A DNA stretch of 62,569 nt from Oscillospiraceae bacterium (GTDB lineage: Bacteria; Bacillota; Clostridia; Oscillospirales; Oscillospiraceae): NCBI GenBank assembly GCA_015068135.1, contig SVLB01000009.1, positions 1-62,569 of the forward strand, read 5' to 3'. Made by a program: the position numbers and the translations under genes. A model generated the notes under the pieces. The model was given only the letters and a program-made list of their open reading frames with translations, was not told the DNA's origin and did no database searches. Shown in pieces: positions 51,251-61,464 of the stretch (position 1 is its first letter; each line of letters begins with the position of its first letter).

Positions 51251-51277
51251 AGATCTCACCTCGTTGGATTTTGTAAT

Positions 51278-51306
51278 AGTATACCACAGTATATGTGAAT
51301 TGTCGA
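51278..51306 (-). promoter_or_regulatory. Promoter of the ABC transporter operon
   Basis: On the minus strand: TCGACA, 17 bases, TATACT. Two ACAATT-type half sites lie just upstream (51296-51321) and could bind a regulator. Confidence 0.5.
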
Positions 51307-51371
51307 TGAACAATTGTCCATTTGTGAGGGATTCGTGTAAATTTTTAGGTAATATGCCATGGCATTTATAG

Positions 51372-51400
51372 TTGTAATCATGCTAAAACTATAGTATAAT
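51372..51400 (+). promoter_or_regulatory. Promoter of murC
   Basis: TTGTAA, 17 bases, TATAAT, about 40 bases before the start codon. Confidence 0.65.
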
Positions 51401-51441
51401 AGGATGGCTTATGAATTAGACTATTTGGAGGGAGCAATCCT

Positions 51442-52800
51442 ATGATGAATAGAAGCGAGGAACTGAAGCGTTATTTGGTGCCTGGAAAGCATGTGCATCT
51501 GGTTGGCATCGGAGGCGTTTCCATGCGTCCTCTTGGATTGGTACTGCAGGGCATGGGCCTTGTGGTCACAGGCTCTGATATGAATGCGTCGGTTTCCACA
51601 GACGAACTGATTGCCAAAGGCATCCATGTGCATATCGGACATAGTGAGTCCAATATTGATGGCGCTGACTGCATCATCCGTACAGCTGCCGCACATAATG
51701 ATAATCCTGAGATCGCTGCCGCCAGAAGCCGTGGCATTCCTACCTTTGAAAGAGCCCAAGCTTGGGGCGTGATCATGCAGGCGTACGAGAATGCTGTTTG
51801 CATTTCCGGTACCCACGGCAAAACCACCACCACATCCATGGTTACCCACATTTTGATGGCTGCCAATATGGACCCCACGGTTATGATCGGTGGCTATCTT
51901 CCGTTGCTGCACGCCGGACACCGGGTAGGGCAGGGAAATACCATCGTTTTGGAAAGCTGTGAGTATTGCGATTCCTTCCTGAATTTCTTCCCATCTCTTG
52001 CGGTGATCCTGAACATTGAAGCAGACCACCTGGATTATTTCAAGGATCTTGCGGATGTGGAAAAGTCCTTCCGTGCTTTTGCTGAGTTATCCACCAATGG
52101 CATTTTGGCAAACGGTGACGATCCGCATGTGTTGGAGACCCTGAAGAATATTTCCTATGTTTCTTTTGGCTTTGGAGAAGGCAACCGTATTCGGGCGGTG
52201 GATGTTTGCCCGGATTGGCGCCATTTTGATGTGGTATGTGACGGGCAGTTTTACTGTCATGTAGACCTGAATGTTTTGGGTAAGCACAATGCGATCAATG
52301 CCCTGGCTGCTGTGGGTACTGCCTGGATGCTGGGGATAGACGGTGACGCTGCCCGGGACGGTCTTCTTTCCTTTGTGGGCGCTGACCGGCGTATGCAGAA
52401 GAAGGGCATCGTGAATGGTGCGGTTTTGTATGATGATTATGCCCATCATCCCGATGAGATCGCTGCAACCATAGAAGCAGCCCGTTCCTTGAAGCCAAAT
52501 CGTTTGATCATTGCTTTCCAGCCCCATACCTATACCCGCACCCATGCGCTGTTCGAAGATTTTATTTCTCAGCTGCGAAAGGCGGATCATCTGGTGCTGG
52601 CTGAGATCTATGCTGCTAGAGAGCGCAATACTGTTGGCATTTCCTCCCGGGATCTGGCAGATAGAATCCCCGGCAGTGTCTATTGCGAAACCCTTCCTGA
52701 GGTGACAGAGCATCTGCGGAGCATTGCTCGCCCCGGTGATGTGATCATTACCGTGGGTGCAGGCGATATATATAAGGCCGGTGAGGCCTTGCTGAAGTGA
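51442..52800 (+). CDS. murC: UDP-N-acetylmuramate-L-alanine ligase
   Basis: This 452-residue enzyme adds the first amino acid to the peptidoglycan stem. The N-terminal UDP-binding loop is LVGIGGVSM, the ATP site GTHGKTTTTSM, the central domain shows NIEADHLDYF, and the C-terminal domain has YDDYAHHPDEI. Length is typical. It is followed 9 bases later by ddl, so early stem-peptide steps are grouped. Confidence 0.96.
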   Translation: MMNRSEELKRYLVPGKHVHLVGIGGVSMRPLGLVLQGMGLVVTGSDMNASVSTDELIAKGIHVHIGHSESNIDGADCIIRTAAAHNDNPEIAAARSRGIPTFERAQAWGVIMQAYENAVCISGTHGKTTTTSMVTHILMAANMDPTVMIGGYLPLLHAGHRVGQGNTIVLESCEYCDSFLNFFPSLAVILNIEADHLDYFKDLADVEKSFRAFAELSTNGILANGDDPHVLETLKNISYVSFGFGEGNRIRAVDVCPDWRHFDVVCDGQFYCHVDLNVLGKHNAINALAAVGTAWMLGIDGDAARDGLLSFVGADRRMQKKGIVNGAVLYDDYAHHPDEIAATIEAARSLKPNRLIIAFQPHTYTRTHALFEDFISQLRKADHLVLAEIYAARERNTVGISSRDLADRIPGSVYCETLPEVTEHLRSIARPGDVIITVGAGDIYKAGEALLK

Positions 52801-52809
52801 GGTATTACA

Positions 52810-53880
52810 ATGAAGAAGCTGAATGTATGTGTTTTGTTTGGCGGCATGAGTCCGGAACACGCAGTATCCTTGCGTTCGGCGGAGTCAGTGCTGAATAATA
52901 TGTCCACGGAAAAGTACAATATCTTTCCTGTAGGTATTACCTGTGAGGGTGACTGGATCCTCTATGGCGGTAAGGACTATTCCAAGCTTCCCGACGGCTC
53001 CTGGCGTGACGAGCCTTCCAACCGCCGTGCAGCCATCTCTCCTGTTCGCGGCCAGGGCCTTCTGACCTTTGAGGGTGACTGTGTGGTAAGAGAAATGATC
53101 GACGTGGTGTTTCCGGTACTTCACGGTGAAAACGGTGAGGACGGTACTATGCAGGGCCTTTTGCAGATGGCGGGCATTCCCTATGTAGGCCCCCATGTTG
53201 CCCAGTCTGCGGTTTCCATGGATAAGACCCTTACCAAGCTGGTTGCGGATAATACCGGCATTCCCCAGGCCGCCTGGATCCTGGTTCGTAGCGGTGAGCT
53301 GGAACACAAGATGGAGGAGATCCTTGGGCATATTGAGGGTCGGTTTGCGTATCCTGTCTTTGTAAAGCCCGCAGGCACCGGGTCTTCTGTGGGAGTTTCC
53401 AAGGCTGCTGACCGGGAAGCCCTACGGGATGCCCTCCTTGGAGCGGCTGTTTATGATAACAAGATCCTGGTAGAGGAATTTATCCACGGCCGTGAGATCG
53501 AGGTCGCGGTTCTTGGTAATGAAAACCCTGTTGCATCGATTTGCGGTGAGATCGACTCCGGTGCGGAGTTTTACGACTACGATGCCAAATATGTCACCGA
53601 TACTTCTGTTGCCTATATACCTGCCCGGATCAGTGAAGAAACGGCTGAGCAGGTTCGGGAGCTTGCGGTCCGGCTGTACAATGCCATCGGTTGTACCGGC
53701 CTGAGCCGTGTGGATTTCTTCGTGACCTATGAGGGGGAGCGTGTGGTGTTTAATGAGATCAACACCATGCCCGGCTTTACCTCCATTTCCATGTATCCCA
53801 AGCTGTTTGCCGCCAGCGGCATTCCTTACGATCAGCTGATCGATAAGCTGTTGGAGCTTGCGCTGGAGGCGTTTTCATGA
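52810..53880 (+). CDS. ddl: D-alanine-D-alanine ligase
   Basis: This 356-residue ATP-grasp enzyme makes the D-Ala-D-Ala terminus of peptidoglycan precursors. It shows LFGGMSPEHAVS, VLHGENGEDGTMQG, the omega-loop region FYDYDAKYVTD with the Tyr typical of D-Ala-D-Ala (not D-Ala-D-Lac) ligases, and RVDFF with NEINTMPGFT for metal binding. The stop overlaps the next gene (ATGA). Confidence 0.95.
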   Translation: MKKLNVCVLFGGMSPEHAVSLRSAESVLNNMSTEKYNIFPVGITCEGDWILYGGKDYSKLPDGSWRDEPSNRRAAISPVRGQGLLTFEGDCVVREMIDVVFPVLHGENGEDGTMQGLLQMAGIPYVGPHVAQSAVSMDKTLTKLVADNTGIPQAAWILVRSGELEHKMEEILGHIEGRFAYPVFVKPAGTGSSVGVSKAADREALRDALLGAAVYDNKILVEEFIHGREIEVAVLGNENPVASICGEIDSGAEFYDYDAKYVTDTSVAYIPARISEETAEQVRELAVRLYNAIGCTGLSRVDFFVTYEGERVVFNEINTMPGFTSISMYPKLFAASGIPYDQLIDKLLELALEAFS

Positions 53881-54302
53881 AGAGAAAGGTCATGCTTTCC
53901 ATCCGCGGAACCCAGCATTACGAGGAGCAGGAGCCTGAGGTGATCGAACTGATCACAGAAGGCACGCTGGAAAAAAAGGAGAGCAGCTGGGAGCTTATCT
54001 ATCAGGAATCGGATCTGACCGGCCTTGCGGGTGTCACCACCAGCTTCTTGCTGGAGGACGATAAGATCGTACTCACCCGCACCGGAAAATTAAATTCTCA
54101 AATGGTGTTCCAGGTTGGCGTCCTCCATAACTCCCTGTATGAAATGGAGTTTGGCGCTTTGATGCTTACGGTTTGTGCCTCCAACATTGACTATGATCTG
54201 TCGGAAAGCGGCGGAACTATCGATCTGGTATACGGGATCGAGATCGAACAAGCCTCTGCCGGGGTCATTGACTATCATTTGGAAATATCTGCTGTGAAGT
54301 AA
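53877..54302 (+). CDS. DUF1934 protein
   Basis: This 141-residue protein matches DUF1934, a small beta-barrel (calycin-like) family: KVMLSIRGTQ at the N-terminus, then VIELITEGTLE and a C-terminal DLVYGIEIEQASAGVIDYHL. The function is unknown. Its start overlaps the ddl stop, a coupling that suggests a link with cell-wall synthesis; this link is only inferred. Confidence 0.87.
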   Translation: MKRKVMLSIRGTQHYEEQEPEVIELITEGTLEKKESSWELIYQESDLTGLAGVTTSFLLEDDKIVLTRTGKLNSQMVFQVGVLHNSLYEMEFGALMLTVCASNIDYDLSESGGTIDLVYGIEIEQASAGVIDYHLEISAVK

Positions 54303-54306
54303 AATA

Positions 54307-54355
54307 ACACAAGGCTATCGCAAAGTAAATCTGCGATAGCCTTGTGTTTTGTTTT
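54307..54355. terminator. Terminator after DUF1934
   Basis: ACACAAGGCTATCGCA pairs with TGCGATAGCCTTGTGT, followed by TTTTGTTTT on the plus strand. It also faces the convergent VanW gene end. Confidence 0.93.
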
Positions 54356-54362
54356 ATCAATA

Positions 54363-56174
54363 TCAGCCTTCGCCGACTTCTCCTCCGGTGCCGCCAAGAC
54401 CGGGATCGATCTCCGGCTCAGTAGATGCAGGGGGCTCTGTAGGCGTTGTGGTGGGAGTTGTAGGTTCTGTGGTGGGTTCGGTAGAGGGCTCAGTAGACGG
54501 GACTGTAGGCTCCGTAGTGGGCTCTGTGGACTCGTCTTTTATGATCTTTACAACGACCTTGTCCCGGTGGTCGTAAACATCCCGGGTCCATGCGGTTCTG
54601 GAGATCAGATTACCGGTGGCCTTATCGTACTTACATTTGTAGGTTTGAATGGTGTAGCCGGTGTAAGGTGTTGTGATCACGTGACCGTCCTTGTATCCCT
54701 TTTCATTATCTTCGGGGAATTCCTTCTCTACAGTTTCCCAGGCCTTTGTGCTGATATATTCGTATTCCATCTTCACATAGTAATCCTTGGTATCCGTACC
54801 CAGGAGCGTGAGGGTGGTGGTGCCGCCGCTGGCAGAGGCTTTGATCTTGATGGGGAACTCGGTACTGTTTTTGAAGCGGAAATCAGGACCGCCCCAGCTT
54901 ACCGTTGCGTCCATTCCTGGCGGTACATAGGAACTGATGTATTGATGGTTATACCGCAGGGTGATCTCAAGATCTGCCTGAAGGGCAGCATAGTAAAGGC
55001 AAGAGGAGGGCTGGCAAATTCCACCGCCGGTTTGATTGATGGTCTGACCGCCCACATATGCAGGAGCGGCTTTCCAGCCCTTTTCAGCGGTACGCTCGCC
55101 CAATGCGGTATTGTAGTCAAATTCTTCACCGGGGAAGAGGATGATGCCGTCCAAAAGCTCGCAGGCCTTCTTCAAATTTACGTCACGGGTTCCGGGGCTG
55201 GAGCCGCCGTTGGCGGTAACAGTACCCAAAACATCCCGGAACAGGATCTCCTCGGCCTTATCGGTGAGGATCTCGGGATCTACATAAGAGAAGGTAAATT
55301 CTTTTTCTTCACCGTAGCTTGCGTTGCTGATGAAGGCAACCACAGCGTCCACATCAAAGGTATAGCCGTAGCTATGGGGATTGACTTCAAAGCTTTCTGG
55401 ATCCAATGCGGCGTCCTTAGGCTCTACGCAGTAATCTTCTTTCGCTTTATCCACATCGGGAAGCGAGGGTTCCTGCACTTCCATGGAGCAGGCTACATCA
55501 AACAGACAGTGATCATATGCATCCATCACCTTTTCGTAAAGAGAATCCAAACTCAGATCCACTCCGGGAGTACCCATGGTGACGATAAGAGTCATGTGTT
55601 CAATATCCTCTTTCTTCTCGGATAGCTCCGGCTGGGTTCCGGTGACGGTAATGCTGCCGTTGACCAGGGGAGTAGAATTCTCGTTTGCAACAGGCTGCAG
55701 AGCATTGACAATGGCATCACGGTCCAAATTCAAATAATCAGAAAGCCGAACAGATGAGGGGTCATCACTACGGAACAGATCATTTACAAAGTCTTCTGCA
55801 TCCAGTTTCGCGCCGGTAAGCTCCGGGGAAAGCAAAACCGCTTCATCACCTACGGTCAGGGTTAAGGTGGTGGATTCATAGGTATTCCCAAAGCGCTTCT
55901 CCACAGCCTCCGTTGCTTCCTTTTTGGACATTCCGGAAATATCGAGACCTGCAATGGTAACATTGACAGATGCGGGCTCGTTGGGGCCTTCGTTTCTTCC
56001 AGTAAGGACCAAAATGATACCAACGATGGCAGCAAGAAGAACAACTCCTGCAACAGCGATGCCAACAAGCACGCCGGTGTTTTTCTTCTTTTTCTTCTTC
56101 CGGGCGTATTTACCGGCCACAGATCGGAAGGAGCGTTCCAGTTCCGCATCTTCGCGGCCATTATATCTAGCCAT
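54363..56174 (-). CDS. VanW-family protein, membrane-anchored
   Basis: This 603-residue protein has a Lys-rich cytoplasmic N-terminus, one membrane segment (VLVGIAVAGVVLLAAIVGIILVL is about residues 45-67 in part), repeated peptidoglycan-binding-like domains (VNVTIAGLDISGMSKKEA), then the VanW domain with FPGEEFDYNTALG, GGGICQPSSCLYYAA and PPGMDATVSWGG, and a Thr/Pro/Glu-rich tail of about 50 residues. VanW genes occur near vancomycin-resistance clusters, but the activity is unknown. The ATG at 56174 is 7 bases from GGAG; the ATG at 56180 is too close. Confidence 0.88.
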   Translation of the reverse strand: MARYNGREDAELERSFRSVAGKYARKKKKKKNTGVLVGIAVAGVVLLAAIVGIILVLTGRNEGPNEPASVNVTIAGLDISGMSKKEATEAVEKRFGNTYESTTLTLTVGDEAVLLSPELTGAKLDAEDFVNDLFRSDDPSSVRLSDYLNLDRDAIVNALQPVANENSTPLVNGSITVTGTQPELSEKKEDIEHMTLIVTMGTPGVDLSLDSLYEKVMDAYDHCLFDVACSMEVQEPSLPDVDKAKEDYCVEPKDAALDPESFEVNPHSYGYTFDVDAVVAFISNASYGEEKEFTFSYVDPEILTDKAEEILFRDVLGTVTANGGSSPGTRDVNLKKACELLDGIILFPGEEFDYNTALGERTAEKGWKAAPAYVGGQTINQTGGGICQPSSCLYYAALQADLEITLRYNHQYISSYVPPGMDATVSWGGPDFRFKNSTEFPIKIKASASGGTTTLTLLGTDTKDYYVKMEYEYISTKAWETVEKEFPEDNEKGYKDGHVITTPYTGYTIQTYKCKYDKATGNLISRTAWTRDVYDHRDKVVVKIIKDESTEPTTEPTVPSTEPSTEPTTEPTTPTTTPTEPPASTEPEIDPGLGGTGGEVGEG

Positions 56175-56207
56175 AATCATTCTCCTTTCTTTGGAATAGC
56201 TGGACAT

Positions 56208-56235
56208 ATTGTAACATAAAATCCTTATTTTGCAA
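56208..56235 (-). promoter_or_regulatory. Promoter of the VanW gene
   Basis: On the minus strand: TTGCAA, 16 bases, TACAAT. The -35 overlaps the last codons of mfd. Confidence 0.6.
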
Positions 56236-59200
56236 GCGAAATTGTATTAACAATTTTTGTATACCGTTCTACGAACACCATACTCTGCCGCAAACTGTCT
56301 ATTCCGGAGGCGAGTTTTAGCTTAAGAGTGGGTTCTTTAGCACTGGCAACGAACTGAATGCGGTTTTTATAATCGGATTCATTGCACATGGCTGTGATAG
56401 CTTCAAAATTCAGATCCTGCAATGTGAAGAGAACATCCGAAGCTTTTTGTCGGATGTCTGTGATCAGAACTTTTCGGGCATTGGCACGGAGCAGCGCGAT
56501 CTGCACCAGGTTCAGAACACCCTTGGGAGGCTCGCCGTAACGGTCGATGATCTCATCCAATAAATCATCGGCATCCTCCTGAGAACGGATCGCAGCCATG
56601 CGTCGGTACAGATCCATGCGCTCCTCACCTCTGGATACATAGTCTTTGTCCACATTGGCGGTAACATTCAGATCGGCGGTGCAGTCCGGCTCCTTGGGTG
56701 CTTCGCCCCGTTCCTCCAAAACTGCTTCATCCAGAAGCTTCAGGTACATATCGTAGCCTACAGACATCATATGACCGGACTGCTCTGCACCCAAAAGATT
56801 ACCGGCACCGCGGATCTCCAAATCACGCATGGCGATCTTAAAACCGGAACCAAATTCTGCAAAATCCCTTATGGCACTGAGCCGCTTTTCTGCGATCTCT
56901 GTCAGGGCTTTGTCAGGGCGGTAGGTAAAGTATGCATAGGCGTGACGGGTAGAGCGACCTACACGACCACGAAGCTGATGAAGCTGAGAAAGACCAAAGC
57001 GATCTGCGTTTTCGATAATGAGGGTATTTGCGTTGGGGATATCCAAACCGGTTTCGATAATGGTGGTACAGACCAAAACCTGGATCTCTCCGTCTGCCAT
57101 GGCCTGCATTACATCGCCCAGGGCATCTTCACCCATCTTTCCGTGAGCGACAGCTACGCTTAAGCCCGGAATGCGCTTTTTCAGAGCAGATGCGCATTGA
57201 TCAATGGTCTCTACCCGATTGTGCAGATAGTAGACCTGACCGCCACGTTCCACTTCCCGGCGAATGGCATCGTCCAAAATGGCATTGTTATGCTCCATAA
57301 CAAAGGTCTGAACCGGATAGCGGTCTGAGGGAGGGACTTCAATGGTGGACATATCCCGGATACCGGAAAGCGCCATATTCAGGGTCCGGGGGATGGGGGT
57401 TGCGGACAGAGTCAGCACATCCACACCCTTGGAGATCTCTTTGAGGCGTTCCTTGTGGGTTACCCCGAAACGCTGCTCTTCGTCCACGATCAATAATCCC
57501 AGGTCCTTGAATTCCACAGTTTTCTGTAAAAGCTTGTGGGTACCAATGATCAGATCCACCTGACCGGCACGAAGATTTTGCAGTGTGCGTTTCTGCTGGG
57601 TGGGGGTGCGGAAACGGCTGAGCATATCGATATTGATGGGAAAGCCCCGAAAACGGGAGACTGCGGTGTGATAATGCTGCTGTGCCAGCACTGTTGTGGG
57701 AACCAAAATAGCCACCTGCTTGGAATCCATCACGGCCTTCATCACCGCGCGCAAGGCAACCTCTGTTTTGCCGAAGCCCACATCGCCGCATAAAAGCCGG
57801 TCCATAGGTACAGTGGATTCCATATCGTTTTTGATCTCGCTGATACACCGAAGCTGGTCATCGGTTTCGGGATAAGGGAAATTATCTTCAAATTCCGCCT
57901 GCCAGGGGGTATCGGCGGCAAAGGCAAAGCCCTCCTGGCGCCGTCTGGCGGCGTAAAGCTTGATCAGTTCCGCCGCCATATCTTTAGCGGCCTTTCTTGC
58001 TTTTGTTTTTGTTTTCTGCCAGGCATCGGAACCGATCTTATTGAGTTTTACATTGGCATCCTCGCCGCCACCGCCAATGTATTTGCTCACCATATCCAAC
58101 TGGGTAGCCGGAACAAACAACGTATCGGATCCCTGGTAAGCGATCTTCACATAGTCTTTCACCGCACCGTCCATTTTGATCTGCTCCATGCAAACGAAGC
58201 GGCCGATACCGTAGTTTTCATGAACGACCAAATCTCCGGGAGAAAGATCGGTAAAGGAATTGAGCTTTTGGCGGTTGGTTGCGGACTTTTTCGGTTTTTG
58301 GCGGACCTGGCCCTTGGCCATCAGCTGTCCTTCCGTAAGGATTGCCAAACGGCTGTCAGGGTATTCCATGCCGTAGGGAAGGGTATCTTCACTCAGAAGG
58401 ATCTGACCCGGATGAGGCATGGTGGTTAAGGGGATGCACAAAAAGCAGGATAACCCTTTGTTGCTGAGCATTTCCTGCAGCAGCTCTGCTCTGCGGCGGC
58501 TTCCGCACAGAACCAGGCAGGAAAACTCCATTTTTTGGTAGTGGGAAAGATCGGAAACGGCGGTTTCCAGGCTTCCGGCGTAGCCGGGTAGCTGCTTGGC
58601 GGTCATGGGAAGCAGCAGCGAAGGCAAGCATTCATCCGGGTAAGCACTGCCGGAAAAAGCATCCATATAAACAACGGTTCTGCCGTTCAGGCAGGAGCAG
58701 AAATCCTCCCAGGACAGCACATAATCGCATAATTCACCGGCGACCAAGCCGCCCTGCAGCAGAGAATCCAGCATAAGGCCGGATTCTTCAACTCTTGTTC
58801 GGGCGGAACGGTGCAAACTGCTTTGATCACACAGAACGAAAACAGCATCCTGGGGAATATAATCCAAAGCTGAAGCAAATTCCGGATAAATTAAAGCCAT
58901 ATACCGGTCTGAGGCAGGATTGGAAAGACCGTTTTCGTATTTTTCCAGGTCCTTTTCCAAAGTGGAGATCAAAGCCTCGTTGGGATTCTTTCTGCGTTTT
59001 TGCCGGGCGATCATGGCCTTAAGATCCTGGCAAAGACCGTCTGTACCGCCGGGATGCAGTCTGGGCTGGGTCTCGCCCACGGGAAGTACCACAAGGGTAT
59101 CTGTATTTTCTGTCCGCCGCTGGGTATCGGGGTCGAAATAGCCCATGGTATCCAGCTCATCTCCAAAGAACTCACAGCGAACAGGACGTTCTGCGGCAGG

Positions 59201-59749
59201 GGAGAAGATATCCAAAATACCGCCCCGCAAAGCAAATTGTCCCGGGCCTTCCACCATGGCACAGCGTGTATAGCCTGATTGGGTAAGCTTCTGCAGGAGA
59301 TCTTCCAGTACATAGGCTTCTCCCACAACCAGGGAAAATGCAGAATGCTGAAGCACCTGCGGTGGGATCGTACGCTGGCTCATGGACTCCCAGGAGAGGA
59401 TCTGTACAGGGCTGTTTCCCTGGGAAAGGTCATATAGCTGCCGCAGCCGTTTCTGCTCCCATCCGCGGGAGACTACAGCGCTGTCATACAACGTCAGTTC
59501 CCGGTTGGGAAGCACAGGGGCGGTAGATCCGGTAAAAGCTTTCAGCTCCTCCTGCATACGTTTGGCGGCCATATCATCCTGGCATAGAATGACGACCGGT
59601 CGGTTACAGTGAACGGTAAGACCGGCGATCAGGTGGCTTCTGTTGATTTGGCCGATGCCGGTAACGGCTGCAGAGCGGTTTTCCGCGATTCCGTCCAAAA
59701 CAGATACATATTCCGGTATGGTTTTCAAAAATGAGAGGAGTTTTTCCAT
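56225..59749 (-). CDS. mfd: Transcription-repair coupling factor
   Basis: This 1174-residue protein frees stalled RNA polymerase and recruits UvrA. It has the N-terminal UvrB-like part, the RNA polymerase-interacting (CarD-like) domain with SPGDLVVHENYGIGRF, the translocase motor with GDVGFGKTEVALRA, VDEEQRFGV, SATPIPRTL and RVGRSTRHAYA, and a C-terminal regulatory domain. The ATG at 59749 follows GAGGTG. It lies downstream of prs and pth, the usual Firmicute order. Confidence 0.97.
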   Translation of the reverse strand: MEKLLSFLKTIPEYVSVLDGIAENRSAAVTGIGQINRSHLIAGLTVHCNRPVVILCQDDMAAKRMQEELKAFTGSTAPVLPNRELTLYDSAVVSRGWEQKRLRQLYDLSQGNSPVQILSWESMSQRTIPPQVLQHSAFSLVVGEAYVLEDLLQKLTQSGYTRCAMVEGPGQFALRGGILDIFSPAAERPVRCEFFGDELDTMGYFDPDTQRRTENTDTLVVLPVGETQPRLHPGGTDGLCQDLKAMIARQKRRKNPNEALISTLEKDLEKYENGLSNPASDRYMALIYPEFASALDYIPQDAVFVLCDQSSLHRSARTRVEESGLMLDSLLQGGLVAGELCDYVLSWEDFCSCLNGRTVVYMDAFSGSAYPDECLPSLLLPMTAKQLPGYAGSLETAVSDLSHYQKMEFSCLVLCGSRRRAELLQEMLSNKGLSCFLCIPLTTMPHPGQILLSEDTLPYGMEYPDSRLAILTEGQLMAKGQVRQKPKKSATNRQKLNSFTDLSPGDLVVHENYGIGRFVCMEQIKMDGAVKDYVKIAYQGSDTLFVPATQLDMVSKYIGGGGEDANVKLNKIGSDAWQKTKTKARKAAKDMAAELIKLYAARRRQEGFAFAADTPWQAEFEDNFPYPETDDQLRCISEIKNDMESTVPMDRLLCGDVGFGKTEVALRAVMKAVMDSKQVAILVPTTVLAQQHYHTAVSRFRGFPINIDMLSRFRTPTQQKRTLQNLRAGQVDLIIGTHKLLQKTVEFKDLGLLIVDEEQRFGVTHKERLKEISKGVDVLTLSATPIPRTLNMALSGIRDMSTIEVPPSDRYPVQTFVMEHNNAILDDAIRREVERGGQVYYLHNRVETIDQCASALKKRIPGLSVAVAHGKMGEDALGDVMQAMADGEIQVLVCTTIIETGLDIPNANTLIIENADRFGLSQLHQLRGRVGRSTRHAYAYFTYRPDKALTEIAEKRLSAIRDFAEFGSGFKIAMRDLEIRGAGNLLGAEQSGHMMSVGYDMYLKLLDEAVLEERGEAPKEPDCTADLNVTANVDKDYVSRGEERMDLYRRMAAIRSQEDADDLLDEIIDRYGEPPKGVLNLVQIALLRANARKVLITDIRQKASDVLFTLQDLNFEAITAMCNESDYKNRIQFVASAKEPTLKLKLASGIDSLRQSMVFVERYTKIVNTISLAK

Positions 59750-59789
59750 ATTACACCTCGCTGAGGAAAAAATTACTTCCACGCAGGAA

Positions 59790-59822
59790 TGCGGAAAGGG
59801 GGAAAATACCCCCCTTTCCGTG
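59790..59822. other. Hairpin between pth and mfd
   Basis: CGGAAAGGGGG and CCCCCCTTTCCG form a G/C-rich stem around a short A/T loop. No T-run follows on the minus strand, so it is probably a processing or weak attenuation site between pth and mfd. Confidence 0.5.
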
Positions 59823-59841
59823 TTATCTTTACTGTATTTTA

Positions 59842-60435
59842 TTACGGATGGGCGCCATTATACCGATTGGCAGTTTCACCGACGGATTTTTCCGTCAGCA
59901 TCAACGCCGCATCAGCTGCACAGTCCAAACTAAATGCCAGGGCTTTTTCTTCCGAAGCAGAAAAAGTGGAAAGCACCCAATCGGCAAGTTCCTGTTCCGG
60001 ATGGGGCTTTTCACCCACACCGATTTTTACACGGGGAAACTCCTGACTGCCAAGCTCAGCAATAATGGATTTGATCCCGTTGTGACCGCCGGCAGAGCCC
60101 TCAGCCCGAATGCGAAGCCGTCCCGGTGCCAAAGAGATATCGTCAAACATAACGATGATCCGCTGAGGGGGGATGGAATAATAGGCGCTAAGCTGAAGGA
60201 CAGAACGACCGGACAAATTCATATAGGTTTGCGGCTTCAGCAGAAACAGCTTTTTACCCTTATATACGGTCTGTCCGTACAGACCCTGAAACTTGCTCTT
60301 GTCAATTTTGCAGCCCAGCTTATCCGCAAGAATGTCGATTGCGCGAAATCCGCAGTTATGCCGCGTGCGTTCATAGTTCTTGCCCGGGTTGCCAAGACCC
60401 ACAATGAGCCAGCTTTCGTTTTGACCTTTGAACAT
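59842..60435 (-). CDS. pth: Peptidyl-tRNA hydrolase
   Basis: This 197-residue enzyme recycles peptidyl-tRNA. It shows VGLGNPGKNYERTRHNCGF with the catalytic His, KPQTYMNLSG, FDDISLAPGRLRIR and GSAGGHNGIKSI. The start overlaps the prs stop (TGATG), so translation is coupled. Confidence 0.96.
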   Translation of the reverse strand: MFKGQNESWLIVGLGNPGKNYERTRHNCGFRAIDILADKLGCKIDKSKFQGLYGQTVYKGKKLFLLKPQTYMNLSGRSVLQLSAYYSIPPQRIIVMFDDISLAPGRLRIRAEGSAGGHNGIKSIIAELGSQEFPRVKIGVGEKPHPEQELADWVLSTFSASEEKALAFSLDCAADAALMLTEKSVGETANRYNGAHP

Positions 60436-61400
60436 CAGAACAGATCAGCAATGGAGGTGCCGCCGTGGATATGAGAGATGGCACGGGCGAAAATGGGGGC
60501 TACATCCAGCATTTTGATCTTGTCGCAGGTGCAGTTCTCGGGCAGGGGAATGGTATTGTGGAATACGATCTCCTTGATCGCGGAATTCTGGATCCGCTCA
60601 AAGGCAGGACCGGACAGAACACCGTGGGTTGCGCATGCATAGACTTCCTTGGCTCCGCCTACTTCCACAAGGGCATTGGCGGCATTGCAAAGAGAACCGG
60701 CAGTATCCACCATGTCGTCATAGAGGATGCAGGTCTTGCCCTTAACATCGCCGATAACGTTCATGACTTCACAAACGTTGGCCTTCTGACGGCGCTTGTC
60801 CACAATGGCAAGACCCATGTGAACCTTGGTCGCGAAGGTGCGGGCACGGGCAACAGAGCCTACGTCAGGAGATACGACTACAAATTCATCGTGATTGTAC
60901 TGATCCTCGGGGAACTTGTTGAGATAGTACTCAACAAAGGTGGGATTGCCCAGCAGATGATCCAGAGGGATATCAAAGAAGCCCTGGATCTGGGATGCGT
61001 GCAGGTCCATGGTCAGAATCCGGTCAGCTCCGGCGGCGGTCAGCATATTGGCAACCAGCTTGGCGGAGATGGGATCACGGCTCTTAGCCTTGCGGTCCTG
61101 ACGGGCATAGCCGAAGTAGGGGATCACTGCAGTGATACGGCCGGCAGATGCCCGGCGGCAGGCGTCGATCATAACCAGCAGCTCCATGAGATGATCGTTA
61201 ACAGGCTTACAGGTGGACTGGACCAAAAATACGTCAGCACCACGGACAGTCTCATACAGAGAAACAGAAACCTCGCCGTCAGCAAAGGTCTTCACCTCGC
61301 TATTGCCCAGGGTCAGGCCAAGCTCCTTACATACACCCTGTGCAAAAGCAGGGTTGGAGTTACCGCAGAAAATCTTGATGTTTTCACCGTATGCAATCAT
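60435..61400 (-). CDS. prs: Ribose-phosphate pyrophosphokinase
   Basis: This 321-residue enzyme makes PRPP, the shared substrate of the pyr and pur pathways encoded at the left of the window. It shows FADGEVSVSL, the ATP loop RQDRKAKSRDPISAK, the flexible-loop region DLHASQIQGFFDIP, and the PRPP-binding loop ILYDDMVDTAGSL. First gene of prs-pth-mfd. Confidence 0.97.
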   Translation of the reverse strand: MIAYGENIKIFCGNSNPAFAQGVCKELGLTLGNSEVKTFADGEVSVSLYETVRGADVFLVQSTCKPVNDHLMELLVMIDACRRASAGRITAVIPYFGYARQDRKAKSRDPISAKLVANMLTAAGADRILTMDLHASQIQGFFDIPLDHLLGNPTFVEYYLNKFPEDQYNHDEFVVVSPDVGSVARARTFATKVHMGLAIVDKRRQKANVCEVMNVIGDVKGKTCILYDDMVDTAGSLCNAANALVEVGGAKEVYACATHGVLSGPAFERIQNSAIKEIVFHNTIPLPENCTCDKIKMLDVAPIFARAISHIHGGTSIADLF

Positions 61401-61464
61401 CTTAAGTAATACCTCACTCTATTTCTTATTCTGCCCGGGACATAGCCGGTGCAATTGTACCTCT

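Noticed and set aside
52810..56174. Possible vancomycin-resistance cluster (ddl and a VanW gene close together)
   Set aside because: The ligase has the D-Ala-D-Ala type motif, there is no vanH, vanX or vanRS, and the VanW gene is a separate minus-strand unit. VanW proteins are common in sensitive clostridia.
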